Of a DNA stretch of 64,000 nucleotides, positions 57,898 through 64,000 are shown piece after piece. The number at the start of each line of letters is the position of its first letter. The stretch's first letter is position 1. Under the pieces are notes generated by a model. It saw only the letters and a list, made by a program, of their open reading frames with translations, did not search any database and was not told the DNA's origin. The translations under genes and the position numbers were made by a program. Origin of the DNA: Agelaius tricolor (Eukaryota; Chordata; Aves; Passeriformes; Icteridae); NCBI GenBank assembly GCA_023055355.1, contig JALJCS010000035.1, forward strand, positions 5,339,501-5,403,500, read 5' to 3'.

Positions 57898-59735
57898 GTC
57901 AGCAGGTCTTTATGAGCTCCTCTGCCACACACGGCTTCTTCACCATTTAATGTGACTCTACTGGGCCCTGCACAGACCTTGGTTGCTTTCCAGGGCTTGC
58001 TTTGAGCTGCTGCCTCAAAGCAATCAGGGGCCAAAGAGGGCTGGGTCCTAACAGCATTCCTCTTCTCTGCAGACCCCAGTAATGTGGACCTGGAGAAAGT
58101 GGCCAATATTATAGTGGACCAGTCCCTCAAAGACTCTGTGTTCAGCAAGGAGGCTGGGCGCATCTGCTACACCATCATCCAGGTGAGAGCTCCTGTCTGG
58201 ACAGTGAAACACCTGGGATGTTGTGTGGCTTGTCCCTGGGCTGGACCAGGAAGGGCTTTGCCCCAGGCACATGCTCTTACCCCTTGCCCATCTCTCCTGT
58301 CCTGCCACTTGCCCCATGCAGTGGCAGCATCCAGAAGAGCAGTGGGCCAGCACAGGCAGTGAGTTGCAGCTTTTCTGCCTCTTTGGGAATCACAGAAGGG
58401 TATCTGTGTGGTACTGCATCCGACTGCCCCTCTGGCACCCCTGTTTCATCCCTCCATCCTGTTTTTTTGGGCTTATAGGCAGAGAGCAAACAAGTTGGCC
58501 AGAGCATCTTCCGGAGGAGCCTGCTGAACCGGCTGCAGCAGGAGTACAAGGACAGGGAGGAGCTGCGCACTCGCTCACTCCAGGCCTGGATCTGCTACGT
58601 CACCTTCATCTGCAACATCTTTGACTACTTGAGGGTAAGGAGCTGGAGCAGCCAGCTGCTGCTGCCTGGAGTGCCAGTAGGGCCTGGGCATCCCAGGATA
58701 ACAGAGCAGGGGTGGTGGGTGGGTGTTGTACAGAGCCCCAGTGCCATGGGGGCCAGAGCTGGTTCTTTGCACAAGGATGCTGACAGAGCTGGTGCTATCT
58801 ACAGGCTTAGAGAGGCAGAGGAAGTCTTCAGGAACAGTCACAAAGTCTCAGCTTCCTCATTTTGTACCTGGTGTTTGAAATCCCCGGATTTGCCTGATCC
58901 CAAATGTCCCAGATTGGACTGGTTCGGTTGCTGTGGGGTTTGCTGATGGAGTTTGGCTTCAGGCCTTTGTGCAGTGTGTGAATCTTGAATTCCTGCTTGG
59001 AGATGTGAAAATGATGCAAGCAGAGCTGCAGGCAGGAAAAATACTGTTGGAACAAGTGTATTTCCCATGACTACTTGCTTACATTTAAAAATAGATTATT
59101 TTTACATCATTTGTTCAGCTCCTCTGGTTCCTGGAGACTCAAATGTCTGATCTCTGATGAAAATCCCACTAACACAGCACAACTAAATCCTGCTATCATC
59201 TCCTTTGGAGATCAGCAAGGGAATAACTATTTAAAATAGCTGCAGACTCCCTTCTGGCCCCAGGCTGACAATGCTCCACTCTCCTTGCAGGTGAACAACA
59301 TGCCCATGATGGCTCTGGTGAACCCCGTGTACGACTGCCTGTTCCGGCTGGCACAGCCCGACAGCTTGCAGAAGGAGGAGGAGGTGAGTGCAGGGAGAGC
59401 TGCTGATGTGCCTGTTGTCCTGCCAAGGACCTGTAAAAAGCACAGCCTGGGGGGTGCAGAGGAGCCTCCACTGCTTTGTGCTCAGCCATCTACTCTTCCT
59501 TCTGAAGGTGGACTGCTTGGTCCTGCAGCTCCACCGCATTGGTGAGCAGCTGGAGAAGATGAATTCCCAGCGGATGGATGAGCTCTTCTCCCTGCTCCGA
59601 GATGGTTTCCTTCTGCAGGAGGGGCTCAGCTCCCTGTCCCAGCTCCTGCTGCTGGAGATCATCGAGTTCCGGGCTGCTGAGTGGAAGATGACGGACGCTG
59701 CCCAGAAATATTATTACAGTGAAGTGACAGATTAA
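57816..59735 (+). CDS. MIF4GD: MIF4GD (SLIP1), MIF4G domain-containing protein, 222 aa
   Basis: Join of 57816-57897, 58073-58182, 58479-58634, 59291-59383 and 59508-59735. Introns are short (175, 296, 656 and 124 bp) and all GT-AG. The product is 222 aa, the same length as human MIF4GD, and begins MGETGKEEYKIQSFD. It is a single all-helical MIF4G domain. Family knowledge: it binds the histone-mRNA stem-loop-binding protein SLBP and the translation initiation machinery, and it promotes translation of non-polyadenylated histone mRNAs. Recognisable blocks are DLEKVANIIVDQSLKD, FSKEAGRICYTIIQ, CYVTFICNIFDYLR, NNMPMMALVNPVYDCLFRLAQPD and LLLLEIIEFRAA. The C terminus is KYYYSEVTD. The ATG has G at -3 and +4, and the start matches human. 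The 5' UTR part of this exon begins at 57761. Confidence 0.97.
58073..58182 (+). CDS. MIF4GD: MIF4GD coding exon 2
   Basis: The acceptor is cttctctgcag and the donor is GTGAGA at 58183. The exon completes the Asp28 codon and encodes PSNVDLEKVA to CYTIIQ, the first helices of the MIF4G fold. Confidence 0.97.
58479..58634 (+). CDS. MIF4GD: MIF4GD coding exon 3
   Basis: The acceptor is gcttatag and the donor is GTAAGG at 58635. The 52 codons run from AESKQVGQ to FICNIFDYLR. A second AG four bases downstream (58481-58482) would shift the frame, so the upstream acceptor is chosen by homology. Confidence 0.96.
59291..59383 (+). CDS. MIF4GD: MIF4GD coding exon 4
   Basis: The acceptor is ctctccttgcag and the donor is GTGAGT at 59384. 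The 31 codons run from VNNMPMMALV to QKEEE, the most conserved block of the protein. Confidence 0.97.
59508..59735 (+). CDS. MIF4GD: MIF4GD terminal coding exon
   Basis: The acceptor is ccttctgaag and the TAA stop is at 59733-59735. The 75 residues run from VDCLVLQLHR to the C-terminal SEVTD. Confidence 0.97.
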   Translation: MDCLVLQLHRIGEQLEKMNSQRMDELFSLLRDGFLLQEGLSSLSQLLLLEIIEFRAAEWKMTDAAQKYYYSEVTD

Positions 59736-60399
59736 CCTCCCAAGGCAGAGGAATTCCCAGCACCTTCACCAGCAAGCTTCATACCAATTTGGAATTTTTC
59801 ACATTAATTTTCTAGCACTCCCTGTAAATAGGATTTATACTGGCTAGAGCCTCTCTGCACCTACTGTCAGATGCAGCTGGTGCTGGTCTGACTTTGGAGG
59901 TTCAGAGCAGTGGGAAGGGCACATTTTACCCAGCAAGTTCTCCCACTGATTTTGTCTTAATATTGGGGTTGTTAGCCAAGGGCTCGGGAGGCTTGTGGCT
60001 CACACCAGCATTTTCTATGACTGTTAAAGAAAGCACAGTTTAGGCTGAGAACATTCTGCTTCACCCCAAAGCCAGCAGAGCTGTGGGAGGCAGCAGGGAA
60101 CTCTCCCAGCTCAGATTGTACCTGGTTCTCTGGGATGGGTCACAGAACACACCATGGCCTCACAAACAGCTCAACCAAGTGCTTTTTTTCTCAGACTCCT
60201 TCCAGCAGGCTGGCTGCACCTGCATGGACACAGCTCTTCCACAGCTAGGAATACCTGCCACAGGGCAGCCTGCAACAGAAGAGGTCCCTGAGCACATGTA
60301 GGAACAGGTTTTATAGGTTTTATACAATAACTGTCACTTTTTTCTAGAATTTGCAAGTTTCAGCTACGGTATATTTCTTATAAGAGTGGAAGAGGAAGA

Positions 60400-60405
60400 A
60401 ATAAA
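60400..60405 (+). terminator. MIF4GD: MIF4GD proximal poly(A) signal
   Basis: A canonical AATAAA within 'gaaataaaac'. Confidence 0.7.
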
Positions 60406-60435
60406 ACAAAATAGTCTACTGAAGGGTTTTTTTCT

Positions 60436-60441
60436 AATAAA
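60436..60441 (+). terminator. MIF4GD: MIF4GD distal poly(A) signal
   Basis: A canonical AATAAA ('ctaataaaag') after a T-run, 36 bp beyond the first signal. Confidence 0.75.
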
Positions 60442-60458
60442 AGTTTTCCACTAATGTA

Positions 60459-60629
60459 TGCCCTGCTTTCTCCCTGCACAGCTGCTGAGCTCTGAGCAAC
60501 ACTGAAGTGTTGCTCCTGACTGGAGCCCTAAGGCTGAGATAACTCTGTTTGCTACAGTCTAGGGCCTCAGGGCTTTACACAACCAGGGTACCTGGAGCAA
60601 CAAAGACAAAAGTCTGGAATCGGGAAACC
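60459..60629. other. Spacer between convergent MIF4GD and MRPS7 3' ends
   Basis: About 170 bp of unique sequence lies between the inferred cleavage sites. It contains 'gctctgagcaacactgaagt' followed by 'gttgct', so a short inverted repeat is present (AGCAACACT / AGTGTTGCT). No gene was recognised. Confidence 0.6.
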
Positions 60630-60646
60630 TTTCCCATAAAACCGGT

Positions 60647-60652
60647 TTTATT
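60647..60652 (-). terminator. MRPS7: MRPS7 distal poly(A) signal (minus strand)
   Basis: TTTATT on the plus strand is AATAAA on the coding strand. It lies 205 bp from the last MIF4GD signal on the other strand. Confidence 0.65.
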
Positions 60653-60716
60653 TTGTCCACATTCCCATCAAATCTGTGCAGACCATGTTGCTGATGGCCA
60701 AAATCAAAAAGGGCCT

Positions 60717-60722
60717 TTTATT
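60717..60722 (-). terminator. MRPS7: MRPS7 proximal poly(A) signal (minus strand)
   Basis: TTTATT on the plus strand is AATAAA on the coding strand, about 410 nt past the stop. Confidence 0.65.
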
Positions 60723-61133
60723 GCCTGTTGTACCAATCCCTGTGGAAAAGGATCCAGCTCTGCTCTCAGCTGTGCAGCCAAAAACATTGCTGATTTGAGG
60801 AGCAGAAAGACTTTCAGATTTCAGATCCCCAGGAAACAGGTAAGTAAAAGATGGTTTTGTTTAGCATTGCTGTAAGAAAAACATCTAAGGCTTGTCTTCA
60901 CAGGGAAGTGATTATGAACTAACTGGAGCAGCCCCATTGAGGCTGGTAACTCAGACTCCCCCTTCCCCCATCCAAACAAGCACAAAGAAAAAGAAGCTCG
61001 TGGGGATCGTGTGAGCTTTCCCTGGGTTAGAACAGAAGCTGCCTGCAAGGGATATTCCTCCTTGCCCTCTCCCAGGCTGGCAGCCATGGGGCTCTGCTCT
61101 CCAGGCCATGGCAGCGTGTCCCACGCAGGGTCC

Positions 61134-61355
61134 CTACCACCAGCGGAAGTGGGCGTACGCCCGGTTGGCCTCTGCCATCTTGTGCAGGACGTGCTTCCTC
61201 TTGATGACGGGGCCCTCATTGTTGAAGGCCAGGAGCAGCTCCTGGGAGAGCTTTTCTGGCATCAGTGTCCGGCGGTGCTTGTTCTCCCTGCACTCGGTGA
61301 TCAACCACTTCATGGCCAGGAAGCGCTTCCGATTGTCCGTCAGCGGGACGGGCAC
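61134..61355 (-). CDS. MRPS7: MRPS7 terminal coding exon
   Basis: The acceptor is ccctttcccag and the TAG stop reads at 61136-61134. The 73 residues run from [17 protein letters not shown] to AYAHFRWW, ending in the conserved aromatic RWW. Confidence 0.97.
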   Translation of the reverse strand: MPVPLTDNRKRFLAMKWLITECRENKHRRTLMPEKLSQELLLAFNNEGPVIKRKHVLHKMAEANRAYAHFRWW

Positions 61356-63854
61356 CTGGGAAAGGGTGAAACATGGCAGGTATCAGCAACTGCTCCTCCC
61401 CAGCAGCCACACTGCACCAGCTGCACCTGCAGGTGCTCACTGTGCTGCTCTGTGCAGCCAGACCCGCACTCCACGGCTGAGCCCTGCCAGTTCCCCTGCT
61501 CTGTCCATAGGAACTGGCCACTGCTACTGAAATGGAAACTCTGGCCTGTCTGGGAGCTGGGTCCAGGCTGGTTTGAGTTAGCAGAGATGGGAAATGGTCA
61601 CCCCATCTCTGCACTGAATACAGAGAAGTCACAGAATCACAGCATGGTTTGGGTTGGAATGGACCTTAAAGATCATCTCATTCCAAATGCCTCTACATCT
61701 CATCTCTCCTTTAGGCCCCAAGGGTTGCAGAGCCCATACTCAGAAACAGATTCTGCTCGTGTTTTAAATATCCCACTGGATCTAGGTGACCCATTTTGCC
61801 ATGCTGACCTGCCCCAGGGTTTGGGACCTCTCCCCAAGCAACATGGTGCAGTGGAAAGGATGGGACTGGTAGTCCAAAGACTACCAATTCTTTTGCTGCT
61901 GATCTCTGTCTCTTTGGAAAATAGTTGCTGTGTATTTCTCCTCAAATCTAGTCAGAGAACCAGAGACTGCTGCTGATTAATGGTTGGACTTGATTGATCT
62001 TAGAAGTCTTTTCCAACCTTAAGTGATTCTGTCACAGGGGAAGCACAATACTCAGAGGTGGGAATCCTGATTTTGGACAGTTTCTAGGTGCTGTTTTATT
62101 CCAGATTGCAAAGTGGCTCTTTCCAAGAAGAGAGAATCTTGAGCTTCTCTTGATGGGGTGGAAACCAGTTCATTTGCCTCCCTAGCTAATTGTCTTACAA
62201 CCAGATGTGCTCCCAGGCCCCCTTTCACCTGGTAGGTTTTGCCACCTCTGGTGATGTTGCTGAGCCCGATGATGGGCTGGCAGTTCTTGAGAGCCTGGTG
62301 GAAAATGACGTAGGGGTTGCATTCAATTGTCTCCTTCTCATTTTCTGGAGCTTTGTGGTACTTCTCCAGCTGCTTCCTTTTAATGGCCTCCAGAGTCTTG
62401 GAAGAAAGGCAAGAAAGAAGACATACAGGGCAGATGGATTCTCCCACTCCATGAGGTTACATCACTTTTACAGGCACCCCATTTTCACCTGAGCAGCTGG
62501 TCCACCAGCCCCAGAGGCAAAAGACCCACTGGTAATTCTTTAACTCAAGTTTTACTTCACCCTCTTCCAGCTCTTCAGTCTCTCTTACCAGTCACTGCAT
62601 TTCAGGTGAGGGGGATAAGCAGCACAAACCTGGGCCAGAAGCCAGGGAAGGGCAGGGACAAAGTGGAGCCAGGAATAGGGAGGGGTCTGTGCACTGAGCA
62701 TCTTCCCCTGCAAAGCCTCCCCTCCAGACCTGTGTGCTTTTCTGTAACCAGGAATCAGAAGTTAATTGGAAACATTTGGGCAAAATGTTTCCATTTGAAG
62801 GGAGTTCAGGGGTGGAAGAGACCAGATGGGAACAGCAGTTAATAGCTACGGCTGTGTGGGTCAGAGCAGGCTCAAAGCTGTTCCATTGTAGGTGACACAT
62901 CTGTGGGACTTCAAGGGCAAGTTATACAGAGGGTAAGGCATGACAGAGAGCTGCAAAGATCTTTAGAGAAAATCATGCTTTTTAAGGGTATTCCCTGTGT
63001 TTATGCAGTACAAAAGAACATAGGAATACTGAAGGATGGAAAGAGAAGGTTCTCCATGAAGCTGTCATCTGCTGGTCTGTGAACTAAGGAGGCTGGGGCA
63101 ATGTTACATTTTATCAAACAAATCATGGTTTATCAGAGGAATCATGCTGCAAGCAACGTGTGGCAGAGCAAAGCACATCAGGACCACAGAGATGGACTAC
63201 CCGAGTTCTTGTAATTCCCAGTTCCAGTGGGTTTGACATCGCAGCCTTCCATTTTGTCTAGTTTTAACATAATAGTGAGAAGAAACCTGAGTTCTTACCT
63301 GAGACATGAGGCTTCTGGCCAGCACTTTATTTCCACTCTTCATCATCATATTGGTGAATTTACTGTAAAGACAAAGTCAGATAGGATCTGATATGAATTC
63401 TGATTTTATCACCCAAAGAAATAAGCCTCCAACCCCCATTCCTTTGTGTTGTTCCCATGGTTAAGTGTGGGTGCTGCCAGATCTGCTGTAATTATCTCTA
63501 ATCACTGCAGAACAATGGACTCGTTTTTGGGAAAAGATTAACCCAGAATACAGGGATTGTGCTGTAACAAAAGGCAATGTGAAGCCAGCAGGTAAAGGGA
63601 GAAGAGGGCAGCACAGTTCCCAGGCATTTTTGGAGAGAGGAGGAGCTGCTGCTTTCTCTGACCTGATCATGGGGTCGCTGAACACGGAACTTGAGAGACT
63701 GGGAGGAGCAGCTTTGATGGGTCGAACAGCCTTAAGCTCCATTTGCTCCCTTTCCTCCTCAGTCAGCTCCTCTAAAGGTTTCTGATGCGATTCCTTTTTC
63801 ACTTCTGGCTCCAAGTAGCTGGGGTTGTAGCGGCTCCATCTCACGGGCATTATC
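61134..63854 (-). CDS. MRPS7: MRPS7, mitochondrial small-subunit ribosomal protein uS7m (C-terminal 214 residues; exon 1 beyond right edge)
   Basis: On the minus strand: join of 63854-63663, 63362-63299, 62396-62229 and 61355-61134. GT-AG junctions and phases are consistent. The partial product begins (split codon)[17 protein letters not shown] and ends [10 protein letters not shown]. The human protein is 242 aa, so about 28 N-terminal residues (most of the mitochondrial presequence) lie outside the window. uS7m binds 12S rRNA in the head of the mitoribosomal 28S subunit. Conserved ribosomal-S7 blocks are [39 protein letters not shown] and [17 protein letters not shown]. Introns are 300, 902 and 873 bp. 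The last one carries two CR1 3' ends and a MIR-like remnant. It converges with MIF4GD. Confidence 0.96.
61628..61700 (-). repeat. CR1 3' terminus, minus orientation, in MRPS7 last intron
   Basis: 'tcacagaatcacagcatggt' followed by 'ttgggttggaatggacctta' and 'aagatcatctcattcc' is the reverse complement of a CR1 3' end. Confidence 0.9.
61838..61945 (+). repeat. Possible ancient MIR-type SINE remnant
   Basis: 'acatggtgcagtggaaagga' followed by 'tgggactggtagtccaaaga' and 'ttgctgtgtatttctcctca' resembles the core of MIR SINEs (gtggtgtagtgg, actggaagtcagaaga, ttgctgtgtgacc). The match is by eye and degenerate. Confidence 0.4.
61972..62037 (+). repeat. CR1 3' terminus, plus orientation, in MRPS7 last intron
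   Basis: 'gattaatggttggacttgat' followed by 'cttagaagtcttttccaacc' and 'gattctgt' is a CR1 3' end oriented opposite to the one at 61628. Confidence 0.88.
62229..62396 (-). CDS. MRPS7: MRPS7 coding exon 4
   Basis: There are 168 nt. The acceptor is tttcttccaag and the donor is GTGAAA. The 56 codons run from [14 protein letters not shown] to GGKTYQ. Confidence 0.96.
63299..63362 (-). CDS. MRPS7: MRPS7 coding exon 3
   Basis: There are 64 nt. The acceptor is gtctttacag and the donor is GTAAGA. The exon encodes [18 protein letters not shown] then MSQ, the N-terminal RNA-binding helix of the S7 fold. Confidence 0.95.
63663..63854 (-). CDS. MRPS7: MRPS7 coding exon 2
   Basis: The minus-strand acceptor is tggtccttgcag and the donor is GTCAGA. 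The exon encodes [28 protein letters not shown] and [16 protein letters not shown], ending in a split Ser codon. An in-frame ATG near the exon start is internal by homology. Confidence 0.94.
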
Positions 63855-64000
63855 CTGCAAGGACCAAGAGAGGCGGGGCTGTAACCCAGTGCACGTGCTG
63901 TGTCGTGATAGGGATGCAGGCAGATATGGACAGATGTGAAGACGCCTCAGAAGGAATCCTGGATGTGAAAGGCATCACGTGGCAGTGGGGCGAGCAGCTC
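63855..64000 (-). other. MRPS7: MRPS7 intron 1 (partial)
   Basis: No coding sequence resembling an MRPS7 N terminus was recognised in these 146 bases, so exon 1 is taken to lie beyond the window. Confidence 0.6.

Larger units (their letters stand above)
59736..60458 (+). other. MIF4GD: MIF4GD 3' UTR
   Basis: About 0.72 kb runs from the TAA to just beyond two AATAAA hexamers. No repeats were recognised. The cleavage position is inferred from signal spacing. Confidence 0.8.
60630..61133 (-). other. MRPS7: MRPS7 3' UTR
   Basis: On the minus strand the stop at 61134-61136 is followed by about 430-500 nt ending near two AATAAA hexamers (60722-60717 and 60652-60647 read in reverse). The end is therefore either about 60,700 or about 60,630. 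Confidence 0.7.

Noticed and set aside
58481..58482. Alternative acceptor 4 bp into MIF4GD coding exon 3
   Set aside because: Use would shift the frame and lose the conserved AESKQ sequence.
61011..61976. 321-codon open frame on the plus strand
   Set aside because: It runs antisense across the MRPS7 terminal exon, its intron and CR1 sequence. It has no recognisable domain, so it is a chance frame.

Overview
This is a vertebrate, most likely avian, nuclear genomic window. It has AT-rich introns with GT-AG splice sites, CpG-island promoters, AATAAA poly(A) signals and many CR1-type LINE 3' ends, which are the dominant repeat of bird genomes. No bacterial, plasmid or phage organisation is visible. 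The species cannot be named from the sequence alone.

Four protein-coding genes can be reconstructed exon by exon. GRB2 (+) occupies 1 to about 44,490. The first 33.7 kb are intron before the coding exon that begins at V27, and coding exons lie at 33679-33776, 38170-38292, 40611-40779 and 42150-42335. A 3' UTR of about 2.15 kb follows. The exon for residues 1-26 and the promoter lie upstream of the window. SLC25A19 (+, mitochondrial thiamine pyrophosphate carrier) has a CpG-rich promoter at about 45,600-46,000 and six coding exons at 45993-51309 that encode 322 aa. MIF4GD (+, SLBP-interacting MIF4G protein) has a CpG island at about 55,430-56,860 and five coding exons at 57816-59735 that encode 222 aa. 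MRPS7 (-, mitochondrial ribosomal protein uS7m) is represented by its last four coding exons at 63854-61134; exon 1 is beyond the right edge. MIF4GD and MRPS7 converge tail to tail with poly(A) signals about 200 bp apart. The order and orientation GRB2>SLC25A19>MIF4GD><MRPS7 matches the human 17q25 block in reverse.

The genes are not an operon or pathway. GRB2 is a cytosolic SH3-SH2-SH3 adaptor in receptor tyrosine kinase to RAS signalling. SLC25A19 imports the cofactor ThDP into mitochondria. MIF4GD links histone-mRNA SLBP to translation initiation. MRPS7 is part of the mitoribosome small-subunit head. The layout is a compact, conserved housekeeping cluster (44-64 kb) beside a very long GRB2 intron.

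I found no sign of an undescribed multi-gene system. The items worth a second look are small: G-quadruplex motifs (GRB2 3' UTR and intron 4, MIF4GD island), a CR1 element abutting the SLC25A19 promoter, NRF1-like, ZNF143-like and CTCF-like motifs, perfect hairpins and short tandem duplications in introns and intergenic DNA, possible cryptic exons in the MIF4GD island, and C-terminal SH3 substitutions in GRB2.
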